Source: an uncultured Eubacteriales bacterium (GTDB taxonomy: Bacteria; Bacillota; Clostridia; Oscillospirales; Oscillospiraceae). From it: DNA of 64,000 bases. The notes below the pieces were generated by a model. It did not search any database. It was not told where the DNA came from and was given only the letters and a program-made list of their open reading frames with translations. The position numbers and the translations under genes were made by a program. Below, piece by piece: positions 7,951 to 15,627 of this stretch (position 1 is its first letter; each line of letters starts with the position of its first letter). The stretch is from assembly GCA_959602365.1 (NCBI GenBank), contig CAUGSS010000005.1, positions 1-64,000 of the forward strand, written 5' to 3'.

Positions 7951-9705
7951 GTGAAGGATTTGAAATGCCTGCTGGGCTATCTGGGACGATATCGGTGGGA
8001 TATGGTGCTGGGGGGCCTGATGGTGCTGGTGGAGAGCGGCTTTGAGCTGGTCATCCCTGTGCTGATGGCGGATATCATCGACGTGGGCGTAGTCAACCGG
8101 GACGTGCCCTTTATCCTCTATAAAGGGGTGCAGATGGGTGTGTGCGCCCTGCTGGCCCTGGTGACCGGGCTGCTGTACGCCCGTTTTGCCGCCCGGGCCG
8201 CCTATGGCTGGGGGGCCGGCGTCCGGGAGGCCCAGTTTCAGCGGGTGCAGCAGTTTGCCTTCTCCAACCTGGACCGGTTTGAGACGGCCTCTCTGGTCAC
8301 GCGGATGACCACCGACGTCACCGTGATCCAGAATGCGGTCAACGGCGGACTGCGCCCCCTGGTGCGGGGGCCGGTGATGCTGGTGCTGGGCATCGGCTTT
8401 GCGTTCTGGATGGACGCCAGGCTGGCGACCATTTTCCTGGTCTGCACCCCAGTGCTGGCGGCAATTTTGTTCTATGTGGTGCGCAAGGTGGCCCCGATGT
8501 ACGGCCGCCTGCAGCACTCTGTGGACCGGCTGAACAACGTGGTGCAGGAGGGGCTCACCGCCATCCGGGCGGTGAAGGCCTTCGTCCGGGGCGATTACGA
8601 AGCGGAAAAATTTGAGGCGGTCAACGCCCAGCTGATGGAAACCGGGCAGAAAACCTTTCACTATGCAGTGCTCAACCTGCCCGCCTTTCAGCTGACCATG
8701 TATGCCGCCACTGTGCTGCTGATGTGGTTCGGTGGGGATATGGTGCTGGGGGGAACCCTTCAGGTGGGAGATCTCACCGGCGTGCTCAGCTATGTGCTCC
8801 AGGTGATGAACTCCCTGATGATGATCTCCAACGTGTTTTTGCTGCTCACCCGCTCTCTGGCCAGCGCCCGGCGGATTGTGGAGGTGCTGGAGGAGCCGGT
8901 GGTGCTCACCTCGCCGGAGCATGGGGCGGACACGGTGCCCGACGGTGGAGTGGAGTTCCGGCATGTCTCCTTTAAATACCACGCCGGCGCCAAGGAGTAC
9001 GCCCTCTCCGATGTCAACCTGCGGATTGCCCCGGGCCAGACGGTGGGCATCCTGGGGGGCACCGGCTCGGCCAAGACCACACTGGTGCAGCTCATCCCCC
9101 GGCTCTATGACGCCACCGACGGGACGGTAAAAGTGGGGGGACGGGATGTGCGGGAGTACGACCTCCATGCCCTGCGGGATGCGGTGGGCATTGTGCTGCA
9201 AAAAAATGTGCTCTTTTCCGGCACGGTGCGGGAGAATTTGCAGTGGGGCGCCCCGGCGGCGGACGATGAGACCTTGTGGGCGGCCTGCCGGGCGGCCTGT
9301 GCCGACGAGTTCCTGGAGCGGATGCCCAAGGGGCTGGACACCGATCTGGGCCAGGGGGGCGTCAACGTCTCCGGCGGCCAAAAGCAGCGGCTGTGCATCG
9401 CCCGCACCCTGCTAAAACGCCCCAAAGTGCTGATTTTTGACGATTCCACCAGCGCGGTGGACACCGCCACCGAGGCAAAAATCCGCGCCTCGCTGGCGGG
9501 GCTGACGGATGTGACCAAGATCATTATCGCCCAGCGGATTACCTCGGTGATGGAGGCGGACCAGATTGTCATTCTGGAGGACGGAAAGGTCCATGCGGTG
9601 GGAGATCACGCCTCCCTGCTGGCCTCGGACCCGATCTATCAGGAGATCTACGCCTCCCAGCGGAAAGGAGGGGACGGGCATGGCGGCGAGACAGCTCACC
9701 AATAA
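7951..9705 (+). CDS. Heterodimeric ABC exporter, subunit with degenerate catalytic site
   Basis: Type I ABC exporter half of 584 residues: six membrane helices (about residues 10-310) followed by a nucleotide-binding domain. Walker A is GGTGSAKTT, the signature is VSGGQKQR, and Walker B is VLIFDDSTSAVD. The catalytic Glu after Walker B is replaced by Asp, which marks the non-canonical site of BmrC/TM287-like heterodimers. The start is GTG 7951, preceded by GGGGGAGGAGATTGC; upstream in-frame codons lack a site and read as non-coding. The partner gene overlaps by 26 bp. It probably exports drugs, lipids or peptides; the substrate is not visible. Confidence 0.92.
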   Translation: MKDLKCLLGYLGRYRWDMVLGGLMVLVESGFELVIPVLMADIIDVGVVNRDVPFILYKGVQMGVCALLALVTGLLYARFAARAAYGWGAGVREAQFQRVQQFAFSNLDRFETASLVTRMTTDVTVIQNAVNGGLRPLVRGPVMLVLGIGFAFWMDARLATIFLVCTPVLAAILFYVVRKVAPMYGRLQHSVDRLNNVVQEGLTAIRAVKAFVRGDYEAEKFEAVNAQLMETGQKTFHYAVLNLPAFQLTMYAATVLLMWFGGDMVLGGTLQVGDLTGVLSYVLQVMNSLMMISNVFLLLTRSLASARRIVEVLEEPVVLTSPEHGADTVPDGGVEFRHVSFKYHAGAKEYALSDVNLRIAPGQTVGILGGTGSAKTTLVQLIPRLYDATDGTVKVGGRDVREYDLHALRDAVGIVLQKNVLFSGTVRENLQWGAPAADDETLWAACRAACADEFLERMPKGLDTDLGQGGVNVSGGQKQRLCIARTLLKRPKVLIFDDSTSAVDTATEAKIRASLAGLTDVTKIIIAQRITSVMEADQIVILEDGKVHAVGDHASLLASDPIYQEIYASQRKGGDGHGGETAHQ

Positions 9706-11524
9706 AAAACCCAAGCATCTGGGCCGCACCCTGCGCACCCTGCTGACCTACATGGGGCGGCACAAGTACCTGCTGCTGGCGGTGGCGGTGCTGGTGACGA
9801 TCAGCGCCCTGGCCAATCTGCTGGGTACCTACATGATCCGGCCGGTGGTCAATACCCTGACGGAGGGCACGCTCCAAGACCTGGCGGCGGGTGTGCTGGT
9901 GACCGCTGGCATCTACGCCCTGGGCGCCCTGTCCGCCTTCGGATATACCCAGATTATGGTGAAAGCGGCCCAGAAGATCCTGTACGACATCCGCCGGGAT
10001 CTCTTTGCCCACTTGCAGACGCTGCCCCTCCGCTTCTTTGACACCCGCCGCCACGGCGATATCATGAGCTATTTCACCAACGACGTGGACACCATCTCTG
10101 ACGCGCTGAACAACAGCTTTGCCATGGTGATTCAGAGCTTTATCCAGGTGGTGGGCACCATGGTCGTCCTCTTTATCCTCAACTGGCGGCTGTCCCTGAT
10201 TGTGGCGGTCTGTTATGGCCTCATGTTCCTCTATATCCGCTTCAGCGGCAGGCACAGCAAGTCCTATTACGCCAGGCAGCAGGCCAGCCTGGGGGATCTG
10301 GACGGCTATATCGAGGAGATCATGGCGGGGCAAAAGGTGGTGAAGGTGTTCAACCATGAGGAGGAGAGCCTCCGCTCCTTCCGGGAGAAGAACGAGGCGC
10401 TGCGCAGGGCAGGCACCGGAGCCCAGAGCTATGCGGCCACCATGATCCCCGCGGTGGTCGCCATCTCCTATTTTAACTACGCCATTGTGGCGGTGGTGGG
10501 GGGCGTCATGGCCATCACCGGCATGACCGACGTGGGGAGTCTGGCCAGCTATCTGGTCTTTGTCCGGCAGGCCGCCATGCCCATCAACCAGTTTACCCAG
10601 CAGTCCAACTTCCTCCTGGCGGCCCTGGCCGGGGCGGAGCGGGTCTTTGACGCGCTGCACCAGCCCCCGGAGGTGGACGAGGGAAGGGTGGATCTGGTCC
10701 ATGTCCGGGAGGAAGCTGGAGAGCTGGTCCCCTGTGCCAAGAAAACCGGCCGCTGGGCCTGGCGCAGAGAGGACGGCGCCCTGGTGCCGCTGCGGGGGGA
10801 TGTGCGCTTTGAGCATGTGGACTTTGGATACCAGGCGGACCACCCCATCCTCCAGGATATCAGCCTGTATGCAAAACCGGGGCAGAAAATCGCCTTTGTG
10901 GGCTCCACCGGGGCGGGCAAGACCACCATTACCAATTTGATCAACCGGTTTTATGAGGTAGACGGCGGCCGGGTGCTGTATGACGGCATTGATGTGCGGG
11001 AGATTCGGAAGGACGCGCTGCGCCGCAGCCTGGGCATTGTGCTCCAGGACACCCATCTGTTTACCGGCACCATCGCCGACAATATCCGCTTTGGAAAGCT
11101 GGACGCCACCGATGAGGAGATCCGCCGGGCCGCCCGCATTGCCAATGCCGATTCCTTTATCCGCCGCCTGCCCCAGGGCTACGACACGATGGTGACCGGG
11201 GACGGGGCCAACCTGTCCCAGGGCCAGCGGCAGCTGCTGGCCATTGCCCGGGCCGCTGTGGCCGATCCGCCGGTGCTCATTCTGGACGAGGCCACCTCCT
11301 CCATCGACACCCGCACCGAGGCCCTGATTGAGCAGGGGATGGATCAGCTGATGGAGGGGCGCACCGTATTCGTCATCGCCCACAGGCTTTCCACCGTCCA
11401 AAACGCCAATGCCATCATTGTGCTGGAGCACGGCCAGGTGGTGGAGCGGGGCGACCACGACGCTCTGCTGGCCCAAAAGGGAGAGTACTACCAGCTCTAC
11501 CACGGCATGTTTGAATTGAACTGA
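9680..11524 (+). CDS. Heterodimeric ABC exporter, subunit with canonical catalytic site
   Basis: Second exporter half of 614 residues with six membrane helices (about residues 15-320) and a nucleotide-binding domain. Walker A is GSTGAGKTT, the signature is LSQGQRQLL, and Walker B is VLILDEATSSID with the catalytic Glu intact. An insertion of about 35 residues between the membrane and ATPase domains (PPEVDEGRVDLVHV through WAWRREDGALVPL) is typical of the BmrD-like partner. ATG 9680 follows AAAGGAGGGGACGGGC and overlaps the end of subunit one, so the pair is co-translated. One canonical plus one degenerate site indicates asymmetric ATP hydrolysis. Confidence 0.93.
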   Translation: MAARQLTNKKPKHLGRTLRTLLTYMGRHKYLLLAVAVLVTISALANLLGTYMIRPVVNTLTEGTLQDLAAGVLVTAGIYALGALSAFGYTQIMVKAAQKILYDIRRDLFAHLQTLPLRFFDTRRHGDIMSYFTNDVDTISDALNNSFAMVIQSFIQVVGTMVVLFILNWRLSLIVAVCYGLMFLYIRFSGRHSKSYYARQQASLGDLDGYIEEIMAGQKVVKVFNHEEESLRSFREKNEALRRAGTGAQSYAATMIPAVVAISYFNYAIVAVVGGVMAITGMTDVGSLASYLVFVRQAAMPINQFTQQSNFLLAALAGAERVFDALHQPPEVDEGRVDLVHVREEAGELVPCAKKTGRWAWRREDGALVPLRGDVRFEHVDFGYQADHPILQDISLYAKPGQKIAFVGSTGAGKTTITNLINRFYEVDGGRVLYDGIDVREIRKDALRRSLGIVLQDTHLFTGTIADNIRFGKLDATDEEIRRAARIANADSFIRRLPQGYDTMVTGDGANLSQGQRQLLAIARAAVADPPVLILDEATSSIDTRTEALIEQGMDQLMEGRTVFVIAHRLSTVQNANAIIVLEHGQVVERGDHDALLAQKGEYYQLYHGMFELN

Positions 11525-11543
11525 GACTATTTTGCCGGACAAC

Positions 11544-11596
11544 GCACAGGACGCGCCGCCAGAGATGGCAGCGCGTCCTGTGCAGTATTTTTTGTG
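11544..11596 (+). terminator. Terminator after the ABC exporter
   Basis: A 13-bp perfect stem (11544-11556 with 11571-11583), a 14-nt loop and a T-rich tail ATTTTTT. It separates convergent genes and may also serve the minus-strand AI-2E gene. Confidence 0.85.
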
Positions 11597-11604
11597 AGGT
11601 CGGG

Positions 11605-12912
11605 TCAGGTCCCGTTTTGCTTCGGCCCCTGATCCGCGCCGGGTCCCTCGCCTTCCGGTCGGGCCGATCCCCGGTTCGGGTCGGAGGCGGGCTGCTCCGG
11701 CGGCGGAGCTTCCAGTTCGCCGGCGCCATCATAGCGCCAGGCCTCCACGGGCAGGGATTTGCGCCGGAGGCGCGCATTGACCCAGTCCCGGATGATGCTG
11801 TAGATCACCGCAAAGAGCGGGGTGCCCACCAGCATGCCCAGCACGCCGAAGAGCCCGCCGAAGAGCAGGATGGAGAACAGCACCCAGAAGCTGGACAGCC
11901 CCACCGAAGAGCCCAGGATGCGGGGGGCGAGGATATTGCCGTCAAACTGCTGGAGCAGCACGATAAAGATGACGAAGTACAGGCACTTCAGGGGGCTCTC
12001 CATCAGGATCAGCAGTCCGCAGGGGACGCCGCCGATAAAGGGGCCGAAAAAGGGGATGATGTTGGTCACGCCGATGACCACCGCGATGAGCGTGGAGTAG
12101 GGCATGCGCAGGATCAGGCAGAACAGGAAGGTGATGACGCCGATGATCAGCGAGTCCACAATCCGCCCGGTGATGGAGCCGCTGAACACTTTGTCCGCAT
12201 AGCGCAGCCGGTCCAGCACCCGCACGGCCCACTTGTGGGGCAGGGTGGCATAGATCAGCTTTTTGCCCTGCAGGGCAAAGGTGCGCCGGTTGTTCAGGCA
12301 GTAGAAGGCGGCCACGAAGCCCACGAACACATTGAAAATGCCCGAGACCACCCCGGAGACCTGAATGCCCACCTGGGTGATGATGCTGTCCATATTGGGC
12401 AGCAGGGTGCCGGTGGCCCAGTCCCGCAGCGAGGTGGCGATCTGCTGCCCCATTTGGTTTAATTCGGCCTCCAGGCCAAAGCGCTGGACCATGGGGAGAA
12501 GGGCGGTGTAAATGTCGTTGGCATAGCCCGGGATGGCGTTGATCAGCCGGGTGATGCTGGTGGCCAGCTGGGGCAATACCATGGCCAGCAGGAAGGCGAT
12601 CAGGGCCAGCAGAAGCAGCAGGGAGAGCAGAATGGAGCTCACCCAGGCGATGGTGCTTTTCCGCTTCTGAGAGATCTTCAGGGGCTTCATCAGCCAGTGC
12701 AGCCCGTCTTCCAGCTTGTTGCACAGCGGGTCCAGCAGATAGGCGATGATGCCGCCGTAGACCATGGGGGCCAGTATATTCAGCACGCTTTGAAGGCCCG
12801 TTTTCAGCAGCCCCAGGTGCTGGAAGAAAAAGTAGACCAGGATGCCGACCACTACCACCAGCAGGGCGCCCAGAAGCTGTTTTTTGCGTTTGGTCCAGAA
12901 GTTTGAATTCAT
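11605..12912 (-). CDS. AI-2E family transporter (PerM-like permease)
   Basis: Polytopic membrane protein of 435 residues of the AI-2E/UPF0118 family. It has eight predicted helices, the family's extended soluble region around residues 90-200, and the C-terminal signature INIIPFFGPFIGG-like (TNIIPFFGPFIGGVPCG) followed by ILAPRILGSSVGL. Family members export varied solutes or act as Na+/H+ antiporters; the name does not prove AI-2 transport. The C-terminal 40 residues are a Pro/Glu-rich cytoplasmic tail. ATG 12912 has AAGAAAGGAAACGCGCT upstream and lies 30 bp after recD2, so it may be co-transcribed with it. Confidence 0.9.
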   Translation of the reverse strand: MNSNFWTKRKKQLLGALLVVVVGILVYFFFQHLGLLKTGLQSVLNILAPMVYGGIIAYLLDPLCNKLEDGLHWLMKPLKISQKRKSTIAWVSSILLSLLLLLALIAFLLAMVLPQLATSITRLINAIPGYANDIYTALLPMVQRFGLEAELNQMGQQIATSLRDWATGTLLPNMDSIITQVGIQVSGVVSGIFNVFVGFVAAFYCLNNRRTFALQGKKLIYATLPHKWAVRVLDRLRYADKVFSGSITGRIVDSLIIGVITFLFCLILRMPYSTLIAVVIGVTNIIPFFGPFIGGVPCGLLILMESPLKCLYFVIFIVLLQQFDGNILAPRILGSSVGLSSFWVLFSILLFGGLFGVLGMLVGTPLFAVIYSIIRDWVNARLRRKSLPVEAWRYDGAGELEAPPPEQPASDPNRGSARPEGEGPGADQGPKQNGT

Positions 12913-12942
12913 AGCGCGTTTCCTTTCTTGCGTGAGGTGACC

Positions 12943-15180
12943 TCAGATATGGACGGCAGGGGCCTGGCTGCTGAGCAGGTAGCGGATGCCGCTGTACCGG
13001 CGGGTCTGCCGGTCGTTGGCGGTCATGCGCTCCACCACCGCCTCGTCCCCCACGATGATGAGCAGTTCCTTTGCCCGGGTGATGGCCGTGTAGAGCACCC
13101 CCCGGGTGAGCAGCATCGGGGCGCCGTTGACGGCGGCCAGAATGACCGCCCGGTACTCGCTGCCCTGGGATTTGTGGACGGTCATGGCGTAGGCGCTCTC
13201 CAGCTCCCCCAGCATGTCCGGGGTGTATTCCACGATGTGGCCGTCGAAGTTGACCGTGGTGATTTCACCTTCGGGCGTCATATCGGTGATGACGCCCACG
13301 TCTCCGTTGAACACCCCCATGCCCCCCTTCAGACCGTCTTGGGAGCGCCAGAGCACGTCGTAGTTGTTTTTCACCTGCATCACCCGGTCCCCCAGGCGGT
13401 AAGTGGAGGAGCCGCGGCGCTTTTCCGGTTTGCCGGGCTGGGGCGGGTTCAGGGCGGCCTGCAGGGCTGCGTTCAGATTGGCGGTGCCAGTCAGATATTT
13501 TCGGGTGGGGGAGAGCACCTGGATCTGTTCCGGCGGAATGCCCATGTTCTCCGGCAGCCGGGTCTTGCACAGCTCCACGATGGTGTCCACCGCGGCCTGG
13601 GGGTCCCGGCGGCGCAGGAAGAAGAAGTCCCCGCCCTGATTTTTCAGGCTGGGCACCTCCCCCCGGTTGACGCTGTGGGCATTCATGACGATGCGGGACT
13701 GCCGGGCCTGGCGGAAAATAGAGGTGAGCCGGATGTTGGGCACCACTCCGGAGCGGATCAGATGGTCAAATACCTGGCCCGGGCCCACCGAGGGGAGCTG
13801 ATCGGGATCCCCCACCAGCACCAGCCGGCAGTCGGAGGGCAGGGCGGCCAGCAGGGCCGCCATCAGGGGCACGTCCACCATGGAAGTCTCATCTACAATG
13901 ACGGCCTGGCATTTCAGAGGCTCGTCCTCATCCCGCTGAAAGGCCAGCCTGCCCGACTGGGGGTCATATCCCGCCTCCAGCAGCCGGTGAATGGTGGAGG
14001 CGCTCTGCCCGCACAGGTCTCCCAGCCGCTGGGCGGCCCGGCCGGTGGGGGCGCACAGCATGGTTTTGAGGCCCAGGGCCTCAAACAGCCCCAGGATGCC
14101 CCGCAGGCTGGTGGTTTTGCCGGTGCCCGGCCCGCCGGTGAGCAGCATGATCTGCCGCTGGGCGGCCATGCGGACGCCGGAGCGCTGTTCCGGGGCATAG
14201 GTGATGTGTTGCTCTGCCTCCACCTGATCGATGAGCTGTTCCAGATTGTCCGGGGGGCGCAGTTCCCGCTGGCACATCTCGGCGATGCGCTGGACGATGT
14301 AGGATTCGTTTTCATACAGCTCGGAGAGATAGACCGCATCCACCCCGGCCACCGGGGTGAGCACCACCTTGCCCTGGAGCCGAAGCTCGTCCAACCCCTC
14401 GGCCATCAGCTGGGGGTCCTCCAGGCGCAGCAGCTTCTGGGCGGCGGGGAGCAGCCGGTCCTGGGGCAGGAAGCAGTGGCCGTTGCCCAGGTTGTGGGTC
14501 AGGGTGTACTGAATGCCCGCCTCCACCCGGAGCAGGTCCTGGGGGCCGATGCCGCAGGCGGCGGCGATCCGGTCGGCGTCGGCGAAGCGGACGCCCAGTT
14601 CCTCATCCAGCAGCAGATAGGGGTCGGAGCGCAGAATGTCGATGGCCCGGTCGGCGTAACGCCGCCACAGCGCCAGGGCCAGGGAGACCGGCAGCTGAAA
14701 CTGGGTCAGAAACTCCACCAGCCGCCGCATGCCCGCCTTTTGGAGAAATTCCGTCTGGATGGCCTGGGCCTTTTTGAGGGTGATGCCTTTCACCGTGGCC
14801 AGCTCCTCCGGACGGGACTCGATGATATTTAAAGTGTCGGCGCCGAACTTGTCCACAATGCGCCGGGCCGTCTGCTTGCCGATGCCTTTGATCACACCGG
14901 AGGCCAGGTATTCGTAGATGCCCTGCTCTTCAGTGGGGATTGCGGTCTCCAGGGCGGCGGCCTTGAACTGGGGGCCGAAGGACGGGTGGTCCACCCAGAT
15001 GCCGGTGGCCAGAATATGTTCCCCCGCAGACACCTCTGCCAGTTCGCCCACAACGGTCTGGCTGCCTTCCTTGCTTTTGACCCGGAGAACGGTGTAACCA
15101 TTCTCCGGGTTCTGGTAGATCACCGCCGTGACGGTGCCCTCCAGGGTTTCCACTTCTTCTCCGATTGCTCCGGACGCCAT
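12943..15180 (-). CDS. recD2: RecD2-type ATP-dependent 5'-3' DNA helicase
   Basis: SF1B helicase of about 745 residues. It has an N-terminal OB-like region, helix-hairpin-helix motifs (IKGIGKQTARRIVDKFG), a Walker A TGGPGTGKTTSLRG, motif II VDETSMVD, motif III VGDPDQLPSVGPG, and a C-terminal UvrD-like end with AMTVHKSQGSEY. The length and the N-terminal extension identify RecD2 rather than RecD of RecBCD. The start is taken as ATG 15180, because GGGGAGGTGA lies 11 nt upstream; the alternative GTG at 15192 sits within that site. RecD2 takes part in replication fork and mismatch repair. The nearby uvrA, uvrB and radC give a DNA-repair context. Confidence 0.93.
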   Translation of the reverse strand: MASGAIGEEVETLEGTVTAVIYQNPENGYTVLRVKSKEGSQTVVGELAEVSAGEHILATGIWVDHPSFGPQFKAAALETAIPTEEQGIYEYLASGVIKGIGKQTARRIVDKFGADTLNIIESRPEELATVKGITLKKAQAIQTEFLQKAGMRRLVEFLTQFQLPVSLALALWRRYADRAIDILRSDPYLLLDEELGVRFADADRIAAACGIGPQDLLRVEAGIQYTLTHNLGNGHCFLPQDRLLPAAQKLLRLEDPQLMAEGLDELRLQGKVVLTPVAGVDAVYLSELYENESYIVQRIAEMCQRELRPPDNLEQLIDQVEAEQHITYAPEQRSGVRMAAQRQIMLLTGGPGTGKTTSLRGILGLFEALGLKTMLCAPTGRAAQRLGDLCGQSASTIHRLLEAGYDPQSGRLAFQRDEDEPLKCQAVIVDETSMVDVPLMAALLAALPSDCRLVLVGDPDQLPSVGPGQVFDHLIRSGVVPNIRLTSIFRQARQSRIVMNAHSVNRGEVPSLKNQGGDFFFLRRRDPQAAVDTIVELCKTRLPENMGIPPEQIQVLSPTRKYLTGTANLNAALQAALNPPQPGKPEKRRGSSTYRLGDRVMQVKNNYDVLWRSQDGLKGGMGVFNGDVGVITDMTPEGEITTVNFDGHIVEYTPDMLGELESAYAMTVHKSQGSEYRAVILAAVNGAPMLLTRGVLYTAITRAKELLIIVGDEAVVERMTANDRQTRRYSGIRYLLSSQAPAVHI

Positions 15181-15242
15181 GCGGCGCGTCACCTCCCCTA
15201 TGCGGGCTATGTATTACTTCCGTGCCGGCCCGGCCCTCTCCT

Positions 15243-15569
15243 CTATAACGGGCCGGCGGCCTGTTTGTCTTCCCGTTTCAGCACACAGAACCGGAGGGAG
15301 GGGTAGCGGCGGCACAACTGCCGGGCCGCTTCCAAGCCCTCTTCGCTGAGGCCCATATCGGTGAGGAAGACGGTCTCGCCCTCCAGCCGCCCGTCGGAGG
15401 AGAGGGCGCGCAGCCCTTTGAGCTGGTGCTCCAGCTCCCGGCCGTCTCCCCGGGCGGGCAGAAAGATCAGTGCCCCCCGCACCGGATAGAGCAGCAGCCC
15501 CGCCGCGAAGCGGACGCAGGCCGCCAGGCCGATGACGCTGAACAGGGCCAACAGGATATCCCACACCAT
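15243..15569 (-). CDS. Small uncharacterised membrane-anchored protein
   Basis: Protein of 108 residues with an N-terminal membrane helix (about residues 4-28: LLALFSVIGLAACVRFAAGLL), followed by a soluble region with alternating hydrophobic strands (GALIFLPARGDG, ETVFLTDMGLSEEGL, SLRFCVLKRE). The spacing of acidic residues is ordered, and the codon use matches its neighbours. ATG 15569 follows GCAAGGGAGGCG. It lies between uvrA and recD2 on the same strand. No family was recognised. A 9-bp inverted repeat (15224-15232 with 15249-15257) overlaps its stop and may be a terminator. Confidence 0.65.
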   Translation of the reverse strand: MVWDILLALFSVIGLAACVRFAAGLLLYPVRGALIFLPARGDGRELEHQLKGLRALSSDGRLEGETVFLTDMGLSEEGLEAARQLCRRYPSLRFCVLKREDKQAAGPL

Positions 15570-15627
15570 AACAGTTTCGCCTCCCTTGCCCCATCCTATG
15601 CCTGGAAAGGGGGGAGGGTGCGCCGGA

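Noticed and set aside
12928..14832. Long plus-strand frame opposite recD2
   Set aside because: The antisense product is low-complexity Gly/His/Gln-rich, while the minus strand encodes a full RecD2 with all helicase motifs. The same applies to long frames opposite uvrA (16618-19212), uvrB (20258-23104), the exporter (9569-11542) and the GldG-like gene (4165-5673).
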